This document shows positions 1-12,999 of a stretch of 64,000 bases of DNA, piece by piece. A program made the position numbers and the translations under genes. The notes under the pieces are model-generated. The model was not told the origin of the DNA. It did not search any database and saw only the letters and a list, made by a program, of their open reading frames with translations. This DNA comes from Aquila chrysaetos chrysaetos. Lineage: Eukaryota; Chordata; Aves; Accipitriformes; Accipitridae. Positions within the stretch are counted from its first letter, which is position 1; every line of letters begins with the position of its first letter. Location: assembly GCF_900496995.4 (NCBI RefSeq), contig NC_044004.1:77631538-77695537 (forward strand). The letters run 5' to 3'.

Positions 1-2893
1 GTGTTGGGGGCAACTTTGGACCTAGATTCTGAACACATGAAGAAGTATCTTGCAGATCTTCAACAATGTACTGACCCAGAAGACACTTAGAACACCTAAG
101 TAGCTCCTGTACAGTCAAAATGCTTGCTTGCCTGGACAGAGTTCAGGCACAATGATATGCCAGGACAGACAGCTATTGCCTGCTAGCTTGAGAAACAAAC
201 GGAGACACAATCTGCCCTGCTAATCAGGTATCTGCCACCAACTGTCTGCTGCGACTTCAAGGACTGTTTCAGTTTCTCCGTCTGGAAAATGGAATTAACA
301 GATTAGGACTTAACCTTTATGAGGTCAAAACTCTTGGGTTTTTCCCTAGATTGAGAGCGACCTCACAAGCCAGCATGAGAATTAATTAGCTCATGTTTAT
401 CAAAATGAGTCACAAAGGCAATGGACTACACCTCAATTCTACTCAAACTGCTTTGGTGCAGATCAGACCTAGCAGATTACCAATGCCATTAGTGACATCT
501 GCTCCTCAGCCCCTCAGCTAGTGTTAGCAGCTCACGCAGAGGTACATCTATTTTCAGATGCATGAGGAAGCCTAAACAAGCCCTGATGATAGCCAGAGCG
601 CAACAGCAAACCCCCTAATTAGTCCCCTTATTTCCTCAGAAACACTGTATCAAAAAAAAAACCAAACACATGAGGATGGGAGTTATGCCACTACCATACC
701 AAGAGAAAATTCCTCAATTTAGGGTATTTTACCTGACCATGTAGGAGGATTTCTGATCTACAGTGTTGATCCATAGTGCAGCAATCTAAGGAAACTGGAA
801 CAAAAGGGGGAGGGGGACAGGTACGTAGCTCAAATGTAATAGTATGCCTTAGAATATTAAGTTCTCTCTTCCCAGTCCTAGTACTATAAAGATTGTTTAT
901 GATCCTAGTTTGTCCTCTGTTTTCCTTAAATATAATCACTTTGTGTCACGCCCATGCCATTTAACCGATATACTGTTAAGCTTTTAGTAACTCAGTGTTA
1001 AAGAATATTTCTGATCTGACTTGAATTTTTAACCTGTGTAGTTGAAGCCTTTGGAAATGGTGTTCTTGGAAAAAGGCTGTTTTCAGCTTGCATCATAGCT
1101 TGTGAAAGCTACAGGAAGTCATTAATAAACAGAAAGGTTTTATTACAGAGGTTCTGGCTGCTACCTTGTAAGGTTTCCACAGAATCAGAAACCCAGCCTG
1201 TTTGTATCAGCACAGTGCCTGGAAAAGATACAGCATGCAGCCTGGAGAGGCTCCTAAATCTTCACGGGAGAGGTTGCATTTCCTATATAAGGAAGTAGGC
1301 TCTGTGTTAAAGGAAAATTTAGACTTACGGGAAGATTTGAGGACATGAGAACACTTCCCATCAGACCAGTTGGCTAGAGCTGTCTGTCCAACATGGGGAC
1401 TACTCCTAAGAGCTCATAGGAATGACCAGGCAGCAAAAAAGACAAGTTCATCAAGGGGCTCAAGACAGTACAGCAATCACCTCTGTCCTTTCATCAGTGT
1501 CAAATTCCTCCTGTAAGAGCAATGTGGGGTACAGAATAACCCAGAAGTGGTTATTAGGGAGCTTAAGGGGAAGAAAATGCGACAGCAGCCACTGCCACTA
1601 CTGGCTACGTAGGGTAAGTCCTGCTTACATGCCTTTGAGAATTGCTTCCTCCTCTGTTTCTGTCTTAGTAACAAAAAGCCATAGGAAGGCCTGACAAACT
1701 AACAAAGTGACATACAAAGATTCCTATTAAAAAAAAAAAAAATTCCTAAAGTTTTAATGAGCTTGTGGCTGCCTAGTACACACAGTCAAGGTGTCTCTTC
1801 TCTCCCTACGGCCTGCCTAGTTGACAGTATGGATTGCAAATCACATCTAGATTTTCAGAGAGACAGAAGGGGAACTGCTGTGTCCAGTCTTCTTAGACTT
1901 TACTCCAGGTGCTCTGCTGGCAGCAGGCTCTACTGCTCCTCAGAGGGGCAAGCAATGTTCTTTACTGTAAAAATGTTAGTAGACTATAACTAGTCATTTC
2001 AAGAATATGTTCTGTTTTCAAATAAACACATGGAACTGGCTGCTTGATGAAACAAGACTTTTTTTTCCACAAAGGAAACTCTGCACTTCTCTCACTGGAC
2101 TTAATCTTGATTGTGCTTGCTTTGACATCAGCCAAAAGTAACTTCACTGAAGCCCAAGGGGAGTATTTTAGCAAAGTGCATTAGGACAGGTTGTTGCCTA
2201 AAGACCTCAGTTTTAGCCCCCAGTGATTTAGAAGCACCAAATTAAAAGCCAACCCCCATAGTCTCCATGTTTGTAATATATTGATTCACATTGCCCACAT
2301 ACACACCCTGGGAGGACATGACAGATTTGTTCCCGTCATCTTTTACCACTCCTTAAGGAAAATATGTAACCAGCATCCCACCTGTCACATACTGAGTCAC
2401 CTCCCAGTTAAATACTTTTCTTATTTGTATTTTTTCTATTCAACAGATAAACATGCTTCATTTGTCAGTACAGCTCACTTCCTCAGGAAGAGAGCTGAAG
2501 GTTATGCTCTAAAAGAACGCTAATCGCCCACCAGAACACTCACTGTAAGACATATGCTTATACTGTATCCCTAGGAACAATAAAAGGCATTGGGACCAAT
2601 TTCAATCAGATGCTGCAGGGAGGGGGTCCTCTTAAACTGAAAAGGAAAGGGAATAATTCAGTTGGCGTGGTGGCCAGTTTTGCGATAAAGAGTTAAACAT
2701 CCTGCTGTCATGCAATAATTTAAGTGTGCTGGTTTTACACACTACAATACAATTTAAACCATGGATGGAAAGCTGTTAATGAGTCACTGCACCAGGCTGC
2801 TGTGTGCCACAGGAACAGGTAAGCTCCCGGTGGACCTAAAGTGTTGGTAGCATCCCACAGGTACGAGGTCCCCACCCTGCCCAGGAGGTCTAA

Positions 2894-2925
2894 ACCAGGA
2901 GGAGAAGCAACCAGGAGGAGAAGCA
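2894..2925. repeat. 16-bp tandem duplication
   Basis: ACCAGGAGGAGAAGCA occurs twice, head to tail with no change. Confidence 0.95.
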
Positions 2926-5900
2926 GGTTGCTGCAGAGTCCAAGCCTCATCCACGTGCAAGGCCAGTTGCACCACACTGCCCGTGCTCACCTCGGTAAGA
3001 TGCTGCCGTTCGTTCCTCTCCCCAAACTGTTCGAGCACCTCCCATCACTGCAAAGTACAAGTGACACGCAAAGATTTTGGCAACCTGCTCGCAGGACCAC
3101 GGAGGCTAACAACTCCTGCTCTTGTGATAGGAGTTCTTACCGTGCGTAGTCATAATGATTATAGGACACACCAGGAGTGGTAAATTGCCAACAGTATTAC
3201 ACAAGATACTACTGAATTTTATTTAATGAAGTTATTTTTTTCGCAAGAATCTTCATACACATGATGGGATATTATTTTCGATTGATAGGTGGGCGCAAAG
3301 GTTAAGGATTATAAATGGGTTATTTGCTAGAGCTCATAGAGCAACCTGGCAGCAGAATTATGAGCAAGTTTGGCATTCCCACTATCTTGGCTTTGTGCTT
3401 TAATCAAACTTTATATAAGATCGAGGAGGCCCAGGAACTGGCCGTACTATCTCTAATGTCAGGATCCGATTACAAAGGCACCACTGGTTCTTGTTCTTGC
3501 CAATACAGCTCCAGTCTGACAGAAAATTATTTGACTGAGGGCCGGTTCAGAAAGGAACCATAAACTGATAATACCCACATTACTACAGGAACCAAGAACT
3601 TAATCTCTGATGGTTATTTCCCAAAGTAAATATTTAAATAAACTAACATCTAAAAAATAATAAAATGTAATTAGGGATAAGCAAGGTTATAAAAGTTATT
3701 CTCTCACAGGTTGCAGGAAATTTTATTTCCAAATCCCTTCAACATACAGTGGGATTAAAAAGTCACTATGATAGAAATAGACATTATAATTTAAGAGCAG
3801 GTTCCCTCTTAATACCAAAAAGCATTTCCTGTAATGGGAACTTGTCAACAGACCCACGTAGTGGCAAAACAGGGTTGGTTTATTTTAGCATTGCCTTTGA
3901 GGAACATTTCGATATCCTGCCAATATATTTGCACCTGCTTACAGCATCCAGACTGATTTGCCACAATGGAAGACTCCAAGTCACTCATCATAAAAGGTGC
4001 AACTCTTATCCAATAATCCAGGAGGCATTATGAACCCACGCATATCTTTATTCTTGCTTTTTTTTTTTTCTTTCAAGATAAGAAAAAGTCTATTTTTCTG
4101 CCCTAAAATTTCCTAATCACCATTCCTCTATTTCAAAAGTAAGCAGTCACCATTAACCTGTCTGTTGCACCTTTCTTTTCCATTGTTTAAGCCCTCCAAA
4201 AACAACACGTCAAGGAAAAAAAAAAAAAAAAATCCATAGGAACACATTTTAGTCCTATAACTCAGGAGTAGAGATTGCAGTGAACCACGGCCAGGCAGGG
4301 CAGCGAGGCAGAGCATCAGCCCAGGTCTGCAGGCTGCCAGCTCCGTCATCTGAGCTCAGGGAGGAAGAGGAGGAGCGGAGGCTGCAGCAGGTGCGGTGCT
4401 TCAATTCACAAGTGCACTGACCCTCCCTAGGAGCATGGCAGGAATTTCAAATGGGATTAGCCACCCGGACAAGGGAAAGGTCATACTTGACATTTCCACT
4501 GGAAATTCTAATGCAAATAGACCTCTGATACTCATGACATTTTTTCACACACATCTAACAGCCATACATATGTAAAAGGAAAATGATAAAATGTGATGAC
4601 TAATTTATGTAAATCTCATAAAGGCAATAACACCAAGGGCTGACTACCCAGAAACATTAGCCAGGCAAAGGAGCACAATATTACTGTATTCCTCTTTTAT
4701 TTGCTACCATTTTAACTTGGTTTATTTTGAGAGGGTTGTTACTTGTTTAGCTCTCAAAAAGGGCTCAGTGCTGTACAAGGAGTAGGCCATAGAACCCTTG
4801 CTCGTAGTAAGGAGTGTAGTGATTTCTTGGCTTTATTTTGTATGGTTTTAGTTATTGCAGTGGGGATAGGAGGTGATAGAGGCGGAGGGAGAACCTAAGA
4901 GAGGAGCCTTATTTTGCCATCTAGGAAGCCAGTAATTTTTATAGCCTACCTCAGGCTTGAATTTTTACACACTGTAAAATCCTGGCTGAACACCCAAGGA
5001 AAGCGTCAATTTTCGGAATTAGACCCCAGTGCAATTCAAGTAGGATACGTACACCATGAAGATCACATGGAAAATAGTTCTGCTACAACAAAGCTTTTCT
5101 CACCTCAAGGAGCCTTAACAAGAGCACTCAGTGATGCCTAGCTGCTTCCAAACATTGCAACATCGGCTCACAGTTACGGCTATTTCTTCGCTATATCTTG
5201 ATAAACCAGTTTCCTGTCACAGTTGTCTTCTGTAGTCACCAAATTAGAAGACAAGCGCCTCCGTTAATCTACCTAAAGAAGAAAATCAAAGGTATTAAGC
5301 TGAGCAACAGAGGAGGGGACAGATATTTTGGTTATCATGCTTTTGTTGTTATTTTACAAAGCAGACTAAACTGCACAGCAAACCATTGGAAGTGCACTGA
5401 GGTGTCTGCAAGGGTCTCCCAATACAGACAGGAAAAATACAAACTAGTCAAATATAAACCAAGTAGAAAAACCCAACACTGTCAGAGGTCTTAGTCAAAG
5501 TTTTACTTTCAATGCAACTACGAGCAGGTTTTACCCCACTTACTATCATCACCTGTTGTATTTCAACACATTTATTCCTGCACTTTAACATTATTTCAGT
5601 GCCTCGTTTTCCCCAGCTGGGCGTGGGGAAAACATTTATTAAACTCCTTAAAGCTTGTTTATTTTTCTTAAGGCTAATTACCTGCCCGCAACAACTTAAT
5701 TTTGTTTATTACAAGTTTTAAAATGACAAGTTCATCTGAAACCGGAAAACAGTGATACTTTAGCAACAATAAAAGGCCACAATCCTGCAAGCACTTATGC
5801 ATATGCTTCACGTTTTGCATGTAAATAGTCCCATTGACTAAATGCCAGTTCTTTGAAAGGGAAGAAAAGGCTGAAAGGGAATCATTGTTTTCCCAGGCAA

Positions 5901-7223
5901 ACAGTGCTGGAGAAGAAAGGAACAAGCTAGGAATATAGAAAATTAACTCATTTCCCATCTCCCACCACATGCACGCATATCCTGAAACTCGTGAAGTGAC
6001 TTCAGGTATCTGAAGTTTCTTCTGTATGCAGCCCAGTTTTTCAGTGTCTTAATGCTTTATTATTTTCCAAAGACAATTTATTTAGGCAGGTCTAACATGG
6101 CAAAAAACTTTAAAAGATTATTCAAGACAGAACATTGTGAGCAAGCAAAGACCAGCTCTGATATTCAGCCTCCATGAAGTATTTAAAAAAAAAAAAAAAA
6201 TTCAAACAAAACCATCAAGGAAAACTGTACTCAAACACTGTAGAAATGAAATAATTTGTCCCACACTTCCCTTAAGCTTCCCAGTTAGCTCCTTCCCCAT
6301 TTCCTCCGCACTGGATAACCACAGGTGTATCACTTCAGTTAAAGTCACCCTAGGCTAGAGATGATCAAAACAATATAGTTGCCGTAACTGGTGACACTCC
6401 AGCGGCGTCACGGCTGCACCCAAGTTATAACATGTCATGAGCTGAAATTCGGCTTGGACCTCGTAGGGACAAACGGAGGTCAAGCAGCCCAGCCAGAGCG
6501 ATTTCCACCTGAGCACACGAAATCTCCTAGGTGCCGTCTCTAGTCAAGGGTGAGGAGCAGCTCGCAACCTTGACCAGAAGCCCACCCCTCAATAGAGGAT
6601 GGGAAAGATCAAGCCTCCGGCCAAGAGAAACCCACGCCTCGAGGCTTTCCAGAGCCAGGTAGCACCCAGTAAAAGCAATTCAACAGCCAGCTTGGCGTGG
6701 TAAAACCTTCAGCAAAGCTGCAGCGCTGGAGGCAGGCAAGGAAGCGTGTGCTAAGTATGACACTGAACCAAAACGCGGGTGGCCCCTGTGCACCATCAGC
6801 AAGTTACAAGGCACAAACTATGACTGTGCAAGCAAGCACCAGCTTCTGACAAGATAGAAATTACTTTAAGGCGGCTATAACCCTTGATTTATACTTTAAA
6901 AACGATATAAGCCTTGATTTAGGGCATGAAATGACCACTTGTTGATGTGGGTTAGAGCATGACTTCCTCTGTGAACATGTTATCACAGATGCTACAGGGG
7001 GAAACTAGGTAAGGTAGCCCACATTACAGCTCACACTGCTGTGGTTAGCTTGCTGAAGTTTCAGCTGCCTTGCCTATCTCTGTACTACAACACTGCAGCC
7101 AGAAATGTTGACAGATATTTAGGACCCTTCACGTGTGGGCATATCGTGAGAGCTGTGGGCTGTAGCCCAGCCTGGTAGCCCGCAAGATGTACTCAGTGGG
7201 TAAAGAGTTGTCACCATCTGTGG

Positions 7224-7252
<29 letters not shown>
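7224..7252. repeat. A29 homopolymer
   Basis: Uninterrupted run of 29 A. The sequence 5' of it does not resemble a known retroposed gene, and no target-site duplication was evident. Confidence 0.9.
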
Positions 7253-7256
<4 letters not shown>

Positions 7257-7669
7257 AAAACATGCACACACAGCTGAAAACAACATTACTAACAGTCATG
7301 GGCATCTTATTGGCTAACAGTGGCAAAGACATTAGTAAGTGGAAATAGCCTTTACACATACACAGGTTCCTACACAGGACGATGAGAACTAGATATACTA
7401 CTTTGCCTCATACTGGGTTATGTTTTTTCCGCTTGATAAAAAGTCATGAGTTACTCTCAAGTTTCTTCTGCTATTATCAACTTCTTTCAAACCTGACTGA
7501 GTAACTATCATACTGCCATCACTGAACCCACATGAGAGATTTGACAAGTGGAAAGAATTAAAATAGATTTGCTGGCATGAATTTTCCGATAGCTGTTCTT
7601 CATCAATTCTCATTTTAAAAAAAAGTGTCCTGAACTTGCACAAATTAAAAACTATATAAAAGCAATTTA

Positions 7670-7725
7670 GACTGGAACTACTGCTTTGAGGTTCCTTCCA
7701 ACCTAAAATATTTTAAGATTTAAAT
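7670..7725 (+). mobile_element. CR1 LINE 3'-end remnant
   Basis: The segment containing TTTGAGGTTCCTTCCAACCT matches the well-known CR1 3' end (GATCTTTGAGGTCCCTTCCAACC followed by an AT-rich tail). Only about 55 bp are recognisable; the upstream body is not discernible. Confidence 0.55.
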
Positions 7726-9287
7726 TCCTTATCACAGCGATAACTTAGGCATGAGGGAGAAGACAGAGCAGAAGTCTGATTACAACCAAAAGATAAGGGT
7801 ACAGCATGTGCAGAATGAATGAAGCTCTACAGCCTGTGTTAATTCAACAGTTTCTTGTAGCTTTGAGAGCTACAGCTGATACAACCTCTGCTTCTCAGCT
7901 GCGCTCAAGTTACCACCGGACAAATCTTCCAAGCAGTGCAACTAAATCTATGCAAATATTTCAATGTTTCTTACTGTCCAAAGATAACATTTTAATGGAT
8001 AAAATGGGTATGTGAGGGAAAATGCATGGAATTCACTAAGAACCATAAGCAAACTCTTCCTCACAGAGAAGTCCTACGAAATCTTAACAGTGGTGAAACC
8101 AATAGGCTTGTATAGCACATCACCCTGAGAGCACTCCAAAATTTTCTAGGGCTGGTGTTTTAGGGCTTGCTTCAGGAAACTTAAGTGACATACTACAGAA
8201 TTTTTATCCCAGGGTTACAGGCCAAACACCAGCTCCTCCACCATCCAGAGGCTTCAGAGTTAAAAAGAATCACACCAGGAACTTAAATCTCTATGGAGGT
8301 CGTACAACCACATAACATAGTCCTTCATTTAGTATCTAAGTTAATTCCAAATATTTCTTATTATTTCAACAGGATTCAGGTAACATCCCTGCATGCATAC
8401 ACCAAGCGTTACATCCTCATTTTAAACACATCCTTCCGGAAAAACAGAAGCAGTTGGAGAAAGAGGGCAGGAACTGCTCCTCTGTGGTCTGCTTGCACTT
8501 ACAAACATACGAACACATAAGCTCGTATCAGACCATGCTGTCCAAAAGACTACTTTGCAGGGTCCACTACCACTCACAGACTCATAGTTACGGCTTTTCC
8601 CTCATTTCCCATGTCCCCACTTCACTTGCTAGTGATATGCCTCATTCACTGTCACTTCCATTACTTGCCAACACATTTTTCTTCCAACTTCCGAGCCTTT
8701 CTTTTGTGTGAAGATCTAAACATTGCTACAGACAGCAAGCAAGCAAGCACACTACTAAGTCACTTTCAACCCCTATGACCTTGCTCCCAGTAGAACACCT
8801 CTTTCAAACAGCTGCCTGACAACATTTTCTTCTTCCACCCTTGAACTGATACAGAGAGAACAGGAACTCCTCTCTCGGGCATTAAAGATAGCAAATGTTT
8901 TACCCACTCATCTCGGAAAAAATGAAACATCTGCTTGAAAGTTTTGTTGCTTCTCCTAAGCAATTAAAGCGAAGCCTAGCCAGACTTTCTTCATAACCCA
9001 GAGCCTGAACACCTTTCTCTTTGAGCCACCAGCTTGTTGTGCGAGAGGCACACAGCCCTTCCCTTTTGCTGCTGAGCATGGCTCACCCTGCGTCACTGTG
9101 TGACACTGGAACAACGCCTGCAAACACACACTTGGTGCTTCCAGGCATACACTGAAATCCTCCGTCACCTACCAGCTTTCACAGAGATGCTCAACAACTT
9201 CCAGTCACATATGCTGGGCGTACACAGTCAACAACTAACCTGACCTTACCATTGGCCTGTAACATCTCAGTCAACCTTAAAACATCC

Positions 9288-9320
9288 TTATATATATATA
9301 TATGAATAGATATATATGTA
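9288..9320. repeat. AT-rich (TA)n microsatellite
   Basis: TATATA repeats interrupted by GAATAGA. Confidence 0.8.
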
Positions 9321-9485
9321 GCCAAGTCACTGGCAGATTTATTTGGGGGGGGTGCATATACCTATGTGCGTATGTATGCACACAAAAAACCCCAACTAAA
9401 TCAGTCAGTGACTTGAATGGCTTTAACACTGCTTCTGAAGGGAACCTCTGTAAAGCAACAAGTGGTTCTACCAGGTACAGAGCTA

Positions 9486-9540
9486 GCAAAAAACCCCAAA
9501 CCAGACAAACAAAAACCCAAACCAAAACCCAAGCAATAAA
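9486..9540. repeat. A/C-rich low-complexity tract
   Basis: AAAAAACCCCAAACC-type sequence, nearly without T. One of several such tracts in the window. Confidence 0.8.
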
Positions 9541-12096
9541 CCCTCTAGCTCAGATCTCACGTAGGCAACGAAAACAAAAGTTCAGGCCTTTCAACACCAA
9601 CATAGGTAGAAATCAGGAACCAGACCCTATGTTTGCAGTATATACATTGTACATATGTTTTTACCCAAGACATGCAAGATTAGCTATCGCCAACATTGCC
9701 AAACTTAGGCTCACTAACAAGTTATCATGTACAACAGTCTTTTGTATCAGGCAAGAGAAAAATGGAAAGGGAACTCGGGTAGGACACAAATAATTACCCG
9801 CTGCACTTGGGGAACAGTTAGAGAGGGTAGAAAAAAAAACTGAAAAAAATTTTTAAAATCCCCAAAGAAAAACTGCTCTGACCAACAACTAATTAGCTTC
9901 ATGAAGCTACTCTTCCCTGCTAAATCAGCATGAGCTGCCTTGTGTTTTCATGTTGAGGGCCCAAGGCTACGTTTCTCCCTGCTGAATAACAGGAAGGATG
10001 TTAGGCATGACCCACAAATCTCCAAATATACCTGGTTGTGCAGGTGCCTTGACAGAGCGCACTTCAGAGTTTATTTTAGAACTTAATAAATACACTGTTC
10101 TTAAGTGTTTTATTCTTCAATTGAAGATTTTACACCCTAGGAGTGCAACTAAATGCACAAAAAAAGTGAGATAACTCTTTTTCACAAGTCCTTTTGAGAG
10201 ACTGTGAAAACACACGGATGGTTCTTCTATGGAGAGGTATGTAGGACTTCAAACCGTCGTATCTAGACTAACTGGTATTACCTAGCAGGTAATTCTTTAA
10301 CAGACTTTAAAGGGGAAAGTACTGTGAAACATAAGCAAACACGAACATACAGAGAAATGCCTCAGTTCAGGAACAGCAACGCTATCGTTGTTTGCACAAA
10401 CTGTATTTAACCTACCTGACTGTATCACACACAACACATGCACAGCACGCACAACACGCTGCGAGTCTTGGATCACGCGATTAGGTGCATAGGTTTTTTT
10501 TCCCTATAGCATCTCTGCCTCGTTTTGTGTATATTTAGGGAGAAGGTGTTAATTTTCACACACACACACATTGCCCTGTCTTGAAGCCTTACTATGTGAC
10601 ACTCAAACCCCACTCTGCAGTCAGAATGATTATTTACTTCAACAGTTTTCCTGCGATGCCGTTCACCCCAGTAACCACTTGCTTCCCATGCATTAATTTG
10701 TCTTAACAACCCCTGTGAGACAGATATCCTTAACCTGCTTGTTTTAAAAGCCTGAGCATGAAGCTAATTGACTTTTGAGCTGCAAAACTGGCAGAAATCG
10801 GTTGCCCCTGTGACTACCAGTAGGCAGCCTAACAGAAACACACGGATCCCCTCACCTTCGTCCTCACCTTCCTTCATCACGGGCATAGTACTTTTAACAT
10901 AACAGATGATCATCACCGCTCTAAGTGCCAGCCCCGAGGGGGTTTTTATTACCCCGAAGGACACTGGGGTGGGGAAGGGAGGCAGCGATGTCAAACACAT
11001 CCATCAGATTCGGGGCTCAGTTTGAGATGCCCGAGAAGCAGCAAAGGGCGCGCGATGGAAGGGCTCTCCGGCTACCTCTGTGGGCTTAGGAGCGCTGCAA
11101 GCTAGCTCCCGCGGGTGCCAGGGCAAGCATCCAAAAGAAATAAAGAACACACAATTATTTACAGCCTGCAAAGAATGAAATTTTAGCGACCGGGGTTAAA
11201 AAACCACATACGGTTGTCCAGTGCGACAACCCTTCGCTTTAAGACAGACTGCCTCCCTTCTTTCCCTGCACCTCCCTGCTGTGCTCAGCCCCCCCAAGCA
11301 CCCAGCCCGGGGAGAGCCGCGGGACAGACCCGCTCTCCGCGCCAGCTGAGGCTGGGGTCTCTCAACAAAAATAAAACTGCGTGCGACGTAACCGGTGACC
11401 ACGCAAGCCTACCCACAAACCGTGCACAGGAAACCCTAACTCTGATCATTCCTGGCTCGTGAGGGCTGACCAAAAAGCCTTAATAATGTTATTTTACTGG
11501 AGACTTCTGCACGCAATTGTCTTTTATAAAAAAAAAAAAGTAAAAGCGGGGGGGCAGAGAATGTGTGTGGTATGGCACAGGTTTAGAAAAAGCATCTCAA
11601 ATGCTTGATCTAACAAAATAACCAATGCCATTAAATGCTTTTCATTCCCTGTATAGGAGCTGGACTGTGTTGAAGTCGTGGGAGCCAGGAGGAGCTCCCA
11701 GCCCCGAGGTGGAGGTACCTGCCCCAGCTCCCTGAGATGGCAGCACCTTGGCTGGGCACCATTCCTCACTGGGTCCAGCTTTCCGGCAGCTGCAGCCCAG
11801 ACAGATGGGGAACAGAGCTCGCAAACTGCCATCGTGACGCAGAACGCGTCCAATTCACACCACGGACATTCACGTTGTTTCCCAGATGAAGGAGCGGCCT
11901 TGATGGAATTAAAAAGCTGCTGATGAATCAGTGAGTCCAAGAGAGCTAATATATATTTTTTTTAAAGGTTACTATTTAAGGGAGCAGTGTAGTGCACACC
12001 AGTAACAAAGGGATTGTGGTAACCAACAAATTAGTCCCTGGAAAATTCCTACAAAGTTGGGTAGTGACAGAACCCAAAAGAAAAGCTCCATCAGGG

Positions 12097-12175
12097 GAGG
12101 AAAAAAAAAATAAAAAAAAATTTTAAAAACACCAAGCACAAAAAACACCAAACACAAAAACAAACAATAAAAACC
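12097..12175. repeat. A-rich/A-C low-complexity tract
   Basis: Poly(A) segments, then ACACCAAGCACAAAAAACACC-like units. Low complexity only. Confidence 0.8.
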
Positions 12176-12285
12176 TTGCAGAACAGTGATCTTTCTCCTT
12201 TAACTTCTGTAGGACTGGAAACCAGATGTGTTTTTTTTTTTTTTCCCAGATTGCTGAAGACTAAGTCATCTTGAACACATATTGA

Positions 12286-12332
12286 AAAACTCAAAAAAAA
12301 AAAAAACCCGAAAAAAACCCCCAACCACCCAA
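12286..12332. repeat. A-run to C/A-rich tract
   Basis: A14 followed by CCCGAAAAAAACCCCCAACC-like sequence. Strand-asymmetric, almost free of T. Confidence 0.8.
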
Positions 12333-12419
12333 CTTTCTTGATTATAGCTTTTGGATCACTGAATAACCTACAGGATAACCGCTTCTCTCCTGCTATTTCT
12401 AAGTCAGTCCAGATCAAGC

Positions 12420-12466
12420 TGGAGGGGGGAGGTGGGTTTGGGGTTTGTTTGGTTTGGTTTTAGGCT
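12420..12466. repeat. G/T-rich low-complexity tract
   Basis: GGGGGGAGGTGGG followed by GGTTTGGTTTGG-like units. It is the opposite-strand counterpart of the A/C-rich tracts, about 90 bp away from one of them. Confidence 0.8.
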
Positions 12467-12999
12467 AAAGCTCAAGCATAGCTTATCCATTTATTTAGGA
12501 AAGAGATTCCCACCCGCCCCACCAAATAGATGCAGTACGTTTTATGTTTAACAGCAAATAACATAAGTGCCTATAATTGATATGCCAAGTGACATATAAT
12601 GCACAACCAGTTCTAGGGTTTTGGTTTTAAAATGTCTCTGGAAACACCTATTTTTTCTCCATACTATGTTTTACAGAATTTACTTAACCTTCTTCAAACA
12701 CCGCCTCTTTTCTGTCTACAGGTAACTGGAAAGCCTCCTCTTTGTAAAGCTATCAAAGCTGCTTTTTGGAAGAGAGAGGGATCAGCCTTTTCCTCCAGGG
12801 CCTGAGAGCATCTCCCCAGAAATAACTCTTCTGGCCACCCTGTCAGTGAGACACAGCGATGCAAAGCTCAACACCAGCTGGAAGGTTTGGGCCTCCTGGT
12901 TTGGGGGCAGGTTTTAGCTCACCTGCCTGCACAACCAGGCATCAAAACCCTGTAGAAGAGAAACAAGGAGTAGTTTTGCTCCTCGCCGTCGAGGAGTAG

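Larger units (their letters stand above)
1..12990. other. Non-coding distal flank 3' of SPRY1
   Basis: I see no exon, RNA gene or conserved domain on either strand. The content is ordinary AT-rich intergenic DNA with short low-complexity stretches, one CR1 remnant, an A29 run and A/C-rich tracts. A modestly GC-richer patch lies at about 10,900-11,370, with no gene signal. In vertebrates this side of SPRY1 is a gene-poor interval toward ANKRD50. Confidence 0.7.

Noticed and set aside
7150..7252. Processed pseudogene or retroposon ending in the A29 run
   Set aside because: The sequence 5' of the run matches nothing recognised, and no flanking duplication was seen.
9302..9793. 163-codon plus-strand open frame
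   Set aside because: It contains translated A/C-rich low-complexity sequence (Thr/Lys/Gln repeats) and has no recognised domain.
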